From assembly GCA_937901625.1 (NCBI GenBank), contig CALDIE010000184.1, forward strand, positions 1 to 12,839: a stretch of DNA of 12,839 nt. Direction: 5' to 3'. This DNA comes from an uncultured Lachnospiraceae bacterium. Its GTDB lineage: Bacteria; Bacillota; Clostridia; Lachnospirales; Lachnospiraceae. A program made the translations under genes and the position numbers. Below, piece after piece: positions 6,649 through 12,839 of this stretch (positions are counted from its first letter, which is position 1; each line of letters opens with the position of its first letter). Under the pieces are notes generated by a model. That model was not told the DNA's origin and ran no database searches. It saw only the letters and a list, made by a program, of their open reading frames with translations.

Positions 6649-7818
6649 CTATCCGTTTTCCTCAAGGAGACTTTTGTACAACTCCTCAAGCATTCTTGCC
6701 TGACTTTCCACATCAAATCCGGCTTCTTTAAGCTGCTTGGCAGTCTCTCGCGCGCCCTCTGTCTTTCGAGAACGTTCTTCATAAAAACCGAGCGCCTCTC
6801 CTGCCCACTCTGCTGCATTTTTCTGTAAAGAACAGTAACGCACATATTCCGTAACGGCCACATCTTTTGTCACGGCATCGCTTACCAGCGCCGGCAAAGC
6901 CGCCGCCTGGGATTCCACGATCGTCCCCGGCAATCCTTCATATCTTGACGGAAAGATCAACAGATCCATCGCGTGATAAAAATCCGCCGGATTACTCTGC
7001 CTTCCGGCAAAGATCACCTTATCTTCCAGATGAAGGGCTTTTACCTTCTCTTCAGTCTCTTTTTTAAGGTCTCCGTCTCCTACCAGTAAAAGTGCCGCAT
7101 CTTTTTTTACCTTTAGGATTTCCGCAAAGATATCTACTAAAAATTCATGGTTCTTTGCGTAGTGAAAACGCCCGATGTGACCAACCACAAATTTTCCGTC
7201 CAGTCCGTAGGCGGAACGTATTTCACTTCCCTTCTTTATCTGTTTTTCCACCGGCGCAAAATCCGCCACCCTTATGGCATTGGGGATGATCCTTACCTGA
7301 CCGTTCTTTCTTGCATCCTCTCCGTAAAGCGCATCCGCCGCCTCCGTAGAGCATGCCCAGCAGTGATCGCAACGCTTCTTTAAATTGCGTCTTAAAAACT
7401 TTGTGAGTTTCCCCTTAAGTCCAGGATCCACGCCGGCGCTTCTCGCATGGGCGATCGTTACCGCTCCGATCGTTTCCTTCGCGATCGGCAGATAGATAGA
7501 GGCAACGCTTGTCATATGTCCCTGAACGATATCGATCTCCGGATGTTCTTTAAAAAACTCCCGAACCGCTTTGCGATATGCTCTCCCGTTGTAGATCTTA
7601 TAGCGTGGCAGGCGATATACCGGACAGCCTAAACGCACAGCCTCTTCTTCGTAAAAATCCTTACTGTAGTCCTCATCCCGGTTATGTAACAAAAAAGCGT
7701 ATCGAACCCTGGACGGATCAAGATTTCCTGCCAGATCCATGATCCTGCTCTCCGCCCCGCCCATATCCAGAACACTAAAAACCTGCAGGACCAGGATCGG
7801 ATCATTTTCATTCTTCAT
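6649..7818 (-). CDS. GT4 family glycosyltransferase (EpsF/Cap1F-like)
   Basis: This encodes a 389-residue retaining GT4 enzyme. LQVFSVLDMGGAESRIMDLA (10-29) is the N-terminal glycine-rich loop. IGRFHYAKNH holds the donor-site Arg217 and Lys222, and SRYEGLPGTIVESQAA carries the Glu pair at 294 and 302. The ending AGFDVESQARMLEELYKSLL is the C-terminal helix that folds back on the first domain. It resembles EpsF/Cap1F-type enzymes of Gram-positive exopolysaccharide loci. AAGGAGGAG lies three bases before the ATG. The gene begins 10 bases after the DUF2334 gene and ends 10 bases before its paralogue, so the three are co-transcribed. Sugar specificity cannot be read from sequence. Unlike its neighbour, it keeps the full donor-phosphate motif. 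Confidence 0.88.
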   Translation of the reverse strand: MKNENDPILVLQVFSVLDMGGAESRIMDLAGNLDPSRVRYAFLLHNRDEDYSKDFYEEEAVRLGCPVYRLPRYKIYNGRAYRKAVREFFKEHPEIDIVQGHMTSVASIYLPIAKETIGAVTIAHARSAGVDPGLKGKLTKFLRRNLKKRCDHCWACSTEAADALYGEDARKNGQVRIIPNAIRVADFAPVEKQIKKGSEIRSAYGLDGKFVVGHIGRFHYAKNHEFLVDIFAEILKVKKDAALLLVGDGDLKKETEEKVKALHLEDKVIFAGRQSNPADFYHAMDLLIFPSRYEGLPGTIVESQAAALPALVSDAVTKDVAVTEYVRYCSLQKNAAEWAGEALGFYEERSRKTEGARETAKQLKEAGFDVESQARMLEELYKSLLEENG

Positions 7819-7828
7819 CTGCTCCTCC

Positions 7829-8578
7829 TTACCCTTTCGGTGCCCTGATCGACGAGATCATATGCTTTGCAGTTGCCTCCAGATACTCACCCGCTGCTAT
7901 GCAGGCATTGCGCTTTGGCGCCTCTATTTCAAACCAGGTCTTATAATCAACGATCTGATCGCCGTAACGATCAAAAAAAGTTTCCGCCTCTTTAAACTCT
8001 TTTTCCGTCATCGTCTGAGGATGGTAAACGACCGTTGTCATTCCGTCCTTTTTCTCAATATCCTTCTTTCTTCTGGCCGCGATGGGCAAAAAAATCAAAT
8101 TTCCCCGAAGGTACGGCGTTTTTCCGAATCCGTCCGTCACATAGCGAAATCCTTTTTCCTTAAGAACTTTAAGCGTAACCTTGTCAAAGGAATGCCCCGG
8201 AGCCATAAAAATATCCGTTGTGATCCCGATCTGTTTAAGCGCCTCTAAGCCTTCCGTGATCAACGTCTTCTGCTCCTCATAGGAAAGCCCCGAAAATTCG
8301 GAAAAATGATTTAACGGGAATAAACCTCCTTTTTGTGTGGTATAGAGATGATAACATCCATGCATAGCAATGACCCAGCCCTGTTTCATCTTCTTCTGAA
8401 GCCACTGCGCATAGTCCTCCCGTTCTTTGGAACCGATCAGGGATGTATCGCGCACGCAGGGTATCACACCGATCAACGGTGCGATCTGTCGTTTGTCTAA
8501 CATCTCTTCAAGACGGTCATACTTTTCCCAGTTTACGCCGGGGGCTATATCATCGATCCGTATCGTGATCTTTCTCAC
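7829..8578 (-). CDS. DUF2334 polysaccharide deacetylase-like protein
   Basis: This 249-residue protein has the NodB/DUF2334-type metal-dependent deacetylase layout. It starts RKITIRIDDIAPG with Asp9-Asp10, has MHGCYHLY with His73 and His77 completing the expected Asp-His-His metal site, then MAPGHSFDKVTLKVLKEKGF (126-143) and a late His186. Enzymes of this superfamily remove N- or O-acetyl groups from sugars. No signal peptide or membrane helix is seen, so a cytoplasmic substrate (nucleotide sugar or lipid-linked sugar) is likelier than finished polymer. The start is GTG and overlaps the TGA of the epimerase gene by four bases (GTGA), implying translational coupling. In this position it may de-N-acetylate a HexNAc-derived sugar of the polymer; that is inference. 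DUF2334 itself has no firmly established reaction. Confidence 0.82.
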   Translation of the reverse strand: MRKITIRIDDIAPGVNWEKYDRLEEMLDKRQIAPLIGVIPCVRDTSLIGSKEREDYAQWLQKKMKQGWVIAMHGCYHLYTTQKGGLFPLNHFSEFSGLSYEEQKTLITEGLEALKQIGITTDIFMAPGHSFDKVTLKVLKEKGFRYVTDGFGKTPYLRGNLIFLPIAARRKKDIEKKDGMTTVVYHPQTMTEKEFKEAETFFDRYGDQIVDYKTWFEIEAPKRNACIAAGEYLEATAKHMISSIRAPKG

Positions 8579-9552
8579 ACCAGATTCTCCTTGTACCAGT
8601 CGATTGCCAGCCTGATCCCGCTTGCGAAGTCGTAATCCGGATCGTAGCCAAGCAGGCGTTTAGCCTTGCTGATATCCGCGTTGGAATGCTTGATATCTCC
8701 CGGACGGTCCGGTCCGAAATTCGGCTCTGCCTTAATATCCAACGCCTCGCAGAGGGAATAATAGATATCGATCAGATATTCCCTGCCGCCATATGCGATA
8801 TTAAAGGCTTCTCCTGCTGCCTCACTGTCTGCCAGGCAGGCTTTCAGGTTTGCTTCGATCACATTATCAATATAGGTAAAATCTCTGGACTGCTTACCGT
8901 CACCATTGATCGTAGGCACTTCTCCTCGAAGGAGCTGACGGATAAACTTTGGAATTACCGCAGCGTACGCTCCGTCCGGGTTCTGACGTCTGCCGAAAAC
9001 ATTGAAGTAGCGCAGTCCGTAGGTGTCGAGTCCATAGAGTTTCTTATACAGTTTTCCGTATTCCTCACAGGCACGTTTGGTAAGCGCATAGGGAGAAAGG
9101 AGATTCCCTTCCTGGCCTTCCACCTTCGGCAGTACCGGATGATCTCCGTATACAGAGGAACTCGAAGCATATACAAACTTCTTTACCCCTTCCTGTCTGG
9201 CCGCTTCCATCATGTTTAAAGTTCCCCTGATATTGTTTTCCTCATAAAACAGGGGCATTTCAATGCTTCTGGGCACACTTCCCCAGGCAGCCTGATTTAA
9301 AACATAATCCACTCCTCGACAGGCCTTTTTGCATGTCTCCAGGTCGCGGATATCACCCTTTATAAAGGTATATCCTTTTCTGTCGCTTAAAAAGTCCACA
9401 TTCGCCTGAAGTCCGTTTGAAAGATCATCCAGGCAGCGAACCTCGTATCCAAGATCCAGTATCGCCTCACAAAGGTTTGAACCGATAAAGCCGGCTCCTC
9501 CCGTTACCAGAAATATACTTCCTTCCGGAAATGTCACGTTTTGAAATCCCAT
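8575..9552 (-). CDS. tviC: UDP-HexNAc 4-epimerase, TviC/WbpP type
   Basis: This 325-residue short-chain dehydrogenase/reductase-type epimerase has the NAD site GGAGFIG at 18-24, a catalytic Ser in the run SSSVYGDH (130-137), and SPYALTK with Tyr155 and Lys159. GLRYFNVFGRRQNPDGAYAA, AVIPKF and INGDGKQSRDF match the WbpP/TviC group, which interconverts UDP-GlcNAc/UDP-GalNAc or their uronic acids at C4. The start at 9552 is preferred over an upstream ATG at 9606 because GAGGA (9561-9565) lies eight bases before it and it opens directly on the Rossmann fold. Together with the preceding TviB-type dehydrogenase it predicts UDP-GalNAcA synthesis in the cytosol. The 77-base gap before it is the largest in the operon and holds no clear terminator. 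The substrate is inferred from family resemblance; a UDP-glucose or uronate epimerase is a weaker alternative. Confidence 0.88.
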   Translation of the reverse strand: MGFQNVTFPEGSIFLVTGGAGFIGSNLCEAILDLGYEVRCLDDLSNGLQANVDFLSDRKGYTFIKGDIRDLETCKKACRGVDYVLNQAAWGSVPRSIEMPLFYEENNIRGTLNMMEAARQEGVKKFVYASSSSVYGDHPVLPKVEGQEGNLLSPYALTKRACEEYGKLYKKLYGLDTYGLRYFNVFGRRQNPDGAYAAVIPKFIRQLLRGEVPTINGDGKQSRDFTYIDNVIEANLKACLADSEAAGEAFNIAYGGREYLIDIYYSLCEALDIKAEPNFGPDRPGDIKHSNADISKAKRLLGYDPDYDFASGIRLAIDWYKENLV

Positions 9553-9560
9553 TATTTTTT

Positions 9561-9565
9561 TCCTC
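9561..9565 (-). promoter_or_regulatory. Ribosome binding site fixing the tviC start
   Basis: GAGGA on the minus strand sits eight bases before the ATG at 9552. It lies inside the longer open frame beginning at 9606 and is the main reason for preferring the shorter protein. Confidence 0.6.
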
Positions 9566-9629
9566 GATTCTGTATAGTTGTATAATCTCCCGCCCTTATC
9601 GGGCATTCATCCGCACGCGCTCAGATCCT

Positions 9630-10949
9630 TTACAGTCTCCAATACAGATAGCTCTCGTCTGCTTCGTATTCGACACGGTCATAGATTCCCTTAAGATCCA
9701 CCAATACCTTCTTCTCGCTTCCCTTTCGGAAAAATCCATCGATCTTTTCACGGTCAAAGCCCGTAAACTCGTTGTGACTGACGGCAACGATCACCGCATC
9801 CATATCATGGACATCCTCCATGGTCTTAAAACGGATGCCGTACAGACGAAATGCTTCTTCCGCATCCGCCTCCGGGTCAACGACCACCGGTGTGATCCCG
9901 TATTCCTGCAGTTCTCTGTAGATATCGATCACCTTGGTATTTCTTGTATCCGGGCAGTTCTCCTTAAAGGTAAATCCCAATATGGCCACTTTGGCATTTC
10001 GTACCGGAAGGTCTACCCGGATCATATTCTTGACCAGACTCTCCGCCACATATTTTCCCATATCATCATTGATCCTCCGGCCGGAAAGGATGATCTGTGA
10101 ATGGTATCCTAACTCCTCCGCCTTATAGGTCAGATAATACGGATCCACACCGATACAATGACCGCCTACCAGTCCGGGGTAAAACTTTAAGAAATTCCAT
10201 TTCGTTCCGGCTGCCTTTAATACCGCCTGTGTATCGATTCCCATCTTGTGAAAAATGATAGACAATTCGTTCATGAACGCGATATTGATATCCCGCTGGC
10301 TGTTTTCGATCACTTTTGCCGCTTCCGCCACCTTAATGGATTCCGCGCGATATACGCCTGCTTCCACCACCAGTTCGTATACCTTAGCCACCGTATCCAG
10401 TGTTTCTTCATTCATACCCGATACGATCTTGGTGATCGTCTCCAGACGGTGTACCTTATCCCCCGGATTGATACGTTCCGGCGAATATCCGATCATAAAG
10501 TCAACACCGCAGGTAAGACCGGATTCCTCTTCGAGAATGGGCACACAGATATCTTCCGTAACACCCGGATATACCGTTGACTCAAATACAACGACCGATC
10601 CCTTCGTAAGGTTTCTTCCAAGGATCCGGCTGGCTCCCTCAACGGGGCTTAAATCCGGCGTATGGTCATCATTTACCGGTGTCGGCACCGCCACGATATG
10701 AAACTTTGCTTCTCTGAGCTTCGTTTCATCCGCCGTAAATTCAACCGTGGTCTTTTGGATCACTTCGTCTCCGACCTCTCTGGTAGGATCCACACCGCTT
10801 TTATAAAGCCCGATCTTTTCGCTGTTTAAATCAAAACCGACAACTTTGATCTTTCTCGCAAAAGCCACCGCAATAGGCATTCCGACATATCCGAGTCCAA
10901 CAAGTGAGAGTTTTTCTTCACCGGAAACCAGTCGTTCATATAAATCCAT
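9630..10949 (-). CDS. tviB: UDP-HexNAc 6-dehydrogenase, TviB/WbpO type
   Basis: This 439-residue member of the UDP-glucose/GDP-mannose dehydrogenase family oxidises C6 of a nucleotide sugar twice with NAD to give the uronic acid. Visible are the Rossmann motif GLGYVGMP (18-25), VPTPV, ESTVYPGVTE (123-132), GYSPERINPGDKVHRL, the EAAKVIEN block with Lys212 and Asn216, the catalytic Cys265 in GGHCIGVDPYYL, and GFTFKENCPDTRNTK in the C-terminal NAD/UDP domain. SPERINPGDK is typical of the TviB/WbpO/CapL group acting on UDP-GlcNAc or UDP-GalNAc rather than of UDP-glucose dehydrogenases. The start at 10949 is set by an excellent AAGGAGGG seven bases-range upstream; an ATG at 10970 is rejected because the ribosome binding site would fall inside it. 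It lies 27 bases after the GtrII-like gene. Paired with the downstream epimerase it supplies UDP-GalNAcA or UDP-GlcNAcA. Confidence 0.9.
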   Translation of the reverse strand: MDLYERLVSGEEKLSLVGLGYVGMPIAVAFARKIKVVGFDLNSEKIGLYKSGVDPTREVGDEVIQKTTVEFTADETKLREAKFHIVAVPTPVNDDHTPDLSPVEGASRILGRNLTKGSVVVFESTVYPGVTEDICVPILEEESGLTCGVDFMIGYSPERINPGDKVHRLETITKIVSGMNEETLDTVAKVYELVVEAGVYRAESIKVAEAAKVIENSQRDINIAFMNELSIIFHKMGIDTQAVLKAAGTKWNFLKFYPGLVGGHCIGVDPYYLTYKAEELGYHSQIILSGRRINDDMGKYVAESLVKNMIRVDLPVRNAKVAILGFTFKENCPDTRNTKVIDIYRELQEYGITPVVVDPEADAEEAFRLYGIRFKTMEDVHDMDAVIVAVSHNEFTGFDREKIDGFFRKGSEKKVLVDLKGIYDRVEYEADESYLYWRL

Positions 10950-10955
10950 AATGTT

Positions 10956-10963
10956 CCCTCCTT
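10956..10963 (-). promoter_or_regulatory. Strong ribosome binding site fixing the tviB start
   Basis: AAGGAGGG on the minus strand is followed by six bases and then the ATG at 10949. The motif lies within the longer open frame starting at 10970 and so favours the shorter product. Confidence 0.8.
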
Positions 10964-10976
10964 CAGCCATAGGCTG

Positions 10977-12602
10977 TTAATCTTCATTATCTGACATAAT
11001 CCAATCCGAATAGCCTGCATCGGACAGATACAGTACCATCGTTCCGTCGATCACCTTTACCGATGAAGCATCCGGCCAGGGCTTCATCTGCTCAAACTCT
11101 TCGGTTTGAATCAGATCTATGGTCTGCTCTTTCGATACAACACTGTATTCATATCCGGTATACCACCGAAGTGCTGCCGCATAGGTATCGTTGTATGTCA
11201 GGAAAATATCCGACACTACCCCCGACATCATTGGCGCATCCTGTATATATTCCGGGACTTTGTAGCAGTTTCCGACAACCGCAAGCGGCATCCCCTCATA
11301 ATAACCGTCCGTCATCTCTATACGCATCTGCAGGCGGTTGATCAGGTTTTCAACTCTTGTATTGGCCACTTCCATCGCCTGATAGGATCGGTTTGCGATC
11401 ACCGTAAAGTGCGCGCTGATCAAAAACATCAACAGTGATACCGCGATCTTTAAAACATGCTTTTTTACGTATGCCTTATCCTTCCACTGTGCGATATCCC
11501 CTTCCCCGTATTCGAGCTTTCCCGCGAGGATCACCGGCATCAGAAAGACGGCCGTCAAAGGGTACATCATCGGAATGGACTGATAGGAAACTTCCGTGGA
11601 AACAAGTTCAAAAATATGCGCAAAAATCGGGATCATCAGCCCCAAAAGGGCGATCAGCAACATCCTGCCCGCCTTTGCGATCGTTTTCTGACGGATAGCG
11701 ATCGCGATCACCAGAACCGGGATGGAAACGATCATAAGGATGTTGGTAACATTATAGATCGTAACCTTAAAGCGAACGACCATAAACCATATAAAATCAT
11801 AATAGCAATCCGCAAGTGCCTCAACTATGCGGTCGATACCTCCCACCTTGCTGCTTTCCTGCCCGAAGCCCATATAGCCACTGGCCGAAAAATGTCCGAT
11901 CTTCCAACAGATCTTCATTGCAACGATGTAGACTGCCGCCGCCAGGATCCCCATCAGTAAAAACCGGCCGCACATTTTCCAAAACTGCTTCCACTTTGTC
12001 TTTGGATCGAGCAATTCCGTGATCATAACGATCACAAGCAACAGGATCGTTAGCGATATATAGGCCTGGTAAAAACCGAGTGAAACGGCAAGGCACAGTA
12101 TCGCCCCTGTCAATCCTTTATATCCCGTCTTTTTTACGATCAGCCAGGCGGCGGCAACCGCTAAAAACATTCCAAAAAAGTATCCGTCCGCCGTATACAT
12201 ATATCCGAAGGTTCCGGTCACAGCAGGATGCGCGACCATGATCCACGATAGCAGCAGTTCTCCTACATTTCCACGGATATCAAACATATCTGCGATCAGC
12301 ACCGCCGCTCCCGCTATAAAGAGAATGCTCAATAAGCCGATCAGCCAGGTCAGCTCCCTGGGGCCTCTTACTTTCTCCACAAAGGGTAAAAAGATGCGCC
12401 CCAATGAAGTGGTCCATCCGACCGAAACGGTTTCCAGATAATTAAAGGAATCCTCACAATACAACCGATTGGTCAGACGATATCCGTGCGTAAGCAGACC
12501 GGTCGTGAAAATATACAAAAAAATCCGTCCGTTACGTCCCATTCGAATCGTTTTTATCGTTTGTTCCTTTCCCTTTTTCATATCTTCCTCATCCCGTATC
12601 AT
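10977..12602 (-). CDS. GtrII-like polytopic membrane glycosyltransferase
   Basis: This protein of up to 541 residues has roughly ten hydrophobic segments across residues 27-400 and a soluble C-terminal part (about 410-541). The first extracytoplasmic loop has CEDSFNY (Glu50-Asp51) and TSLGRIFLP (65-73); YTADGYFFGMF lies near 136-146. This pattern fits the GtrII glucosyltransferase family, which takes a polyprenyl-phosphate sugar and decorates polysaccharide outside the membrane; the acidic pair is the likely catalytic site. The start is uncertain: ATG at 12602 has no good ribosome binding site, while ATG at 12581 (MKKGKEQTIK) has GAGGA four bases upstream. It is the second gene of the visible operon. 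It probably adds a side-branch sugar to the polymer, which would need a separate GtrA/GtrB-type donor system not seen here. A different GT-C transferase or a polymerase cannot be excluded. Confidence 0.75.
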   Translation of the reverse strand: MIRDEEDMKKGKEQTIKTIRMGRNGRIFLYIFTTGLLTHGYRLTNRLYCEDSFNYLETVSVGWTTSLGRIFLPFVEKVRGPRELTWLIGLLSILFIAGAAVLIADMFDIRGNVGELLLSWIMVAHPAVTGTFGYMYTADGYFFGMFLAVAAAWLIVKKTGYKGLTGAILCLAVSLGFYQAYISLTILLLVIVMITELLDPKTKWKQFWKMCGRFLLMGILAAAVYIVAMKICWKIGHFSASGYMGFGQESSKVGGIDRIVEALADCYYDFIWFMVVRFKVTIYNVTNILMIVSIPVLVIAIAIRQKTIAKAGRMLLIALLGLMIPIFAHIFELVSTEVSYQSIPMMYPLTAVFLMPVILAGKLEYGEGDIAQWKDKAYVKKHVLKIAVSLLMFLISAHFTVIANRSYQAMEVANTRVENLINRLQMRIEMTDGYYEGMPLAVVGNCYKVPEYIQDAPMMSGVVSDIFLTYNDTYAAALRWYTGYEYSVVSKEQTIDLIQTEEFEQMKPWPDASSVKVIDGTMVLYLSDAGYSDWIMSDNED

Positions 12603-12618
12603 TCAGATTATCTGCCGA

Positions 12619-12839
12619 TCAACCGGGGTCCGCCTGTTCCAGAATACGATGGACTTCCTCCATCACCGTGGCTACCACATTCTTCCGGTCAAATTCTTTT
12701 TCCATCTTCTCTCTGCCCCGAAGTCCTATGGTCTTCTTTTCCTCAAATTCCAGATGATAGTATTTCTCCAGCGCTTCAAATAACGCCTCCCCGTCGGCAA
12801 CCTTAAAGAGAAATCCGGTCTTTCCGTCCTCTAAGGTCT
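12619..12839 (-). CDS. Glycosyltransferase (GT4-like), C-terminal fragment
   Basis: The last 72 residues of a gene that enters from beyond the window edge are visible on the minus strand, ending with TGA at 12619-12621. TLEDGKTGFLFKVADGEALFEALEKYY matches the segment after the second active-site Glu of GT4 enzymes (DGxxGFLF, then a helix), and the tail LRGREKMEKEFDRKNVVATVMEEVHRIL matches their closing helix. The acceptor domain and active-site Glu pair are outside the window, so the family call rests on this one pattern. The gap to the GtrII-like gene is 16 bases, so it is the same operon. Confidence 0.75.
   Translation of the reverse strand, partial: TLEDGKTGFLFKVADGEALFEALEKYYHLEFEEKKTIGLRGREKMEKEFDRKNVVATVMEEVHRILEQADPG

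Noticed and set aside
6639..6863. N-terminal extension of the GT4 gene at 5577-6638
   Set aside because: The extension overlaps the preceding GT4 gene in another frame and does not resemble a GT4 N-terminus. The fold starts at MKRILHIVGG with AGGG upstream.
9553..9629. Terminator or internal promoter in the largest operon gap
   Set aside because: Only a 4-base stem (GCCC/GGGC) without a T run is seen, and no convincing -35/-10 pair on the minus strand.

Overview
The window looks like two unrelated genomes joined at about position 4334-4354. The left third (1 to ~4350) is GC-rich (about 63% in a line counted by hand). It carries a large secreted multidomain protein, a type II pseudopilin and the start of leuA, and resembles a Verrucomicrobiota/Lentisphaerota-type (PVC) gut or environmental bacterium; that assignment is inference. 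The right two thirds (~4335 to 12839) are near 45-50% GC with strong AAGGAGG-type ribosome binding sites. They carry a compact single-strand polysaccharide locus typical of a Clostridia/Lachnospiraceae-type Firmicute. At the joint, leuA (+ strand) and an asnB-like gene (- strand) are both cut, and the cut ends share about 13-20 bases. This is best explained by a metagenome assembly chimera, although real recombination cannot be excluded from sequence alone.

Left region. Positions 1-410 hold no gene but contain a repeated 17-18 base element in direct and inverted copies. The minus-strand gene at 461-3007 encodes an 848-residue exported protein with a signal peptide, two Calx-beta-like domains and a duplicated ~107-residue domain; an intrinsic terminator lies just after it. 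A short GC-rich spacer with a 16-base tandem repeat and a second intrinsic terminator separates it from a minus-strand pseudopilin (3309-3962). leuA starts divergently at 4107 and is lost at the joint.

Right region. All genes read on the minus strand with gaps of at most 77 bases or overlaps, so they probably form one operon. In transcription order: the C-terminus of a glycosyltransferase running off the window edge (12619-12839); a GtrII-like membrane glycosyltransferase; a TviB/WbpO-type nucleotide-sugar dehydrogenase; a TviC/WbpP-type UDP-HexNAc 4-epimerase; a DUF2334 polysaccharide-deacetylase-like protein; three GT4 glycosyltransferases; and the truncated asnB-like glutamine amidotransferase.

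Together the dehydrogenase and epimerase predict UDP-GalNAcA supply. The AsnB-like enzyme could amidate the uronic acid, the deacetylase could de-N-acetylate it, and the GT4 enzymes would assemble the repeat unit. One GT4 enzyme has Leu in place of the usual donor-binding Arg. No flippase, polymerase or initiating phospho-sugar transferase is visible in the window.
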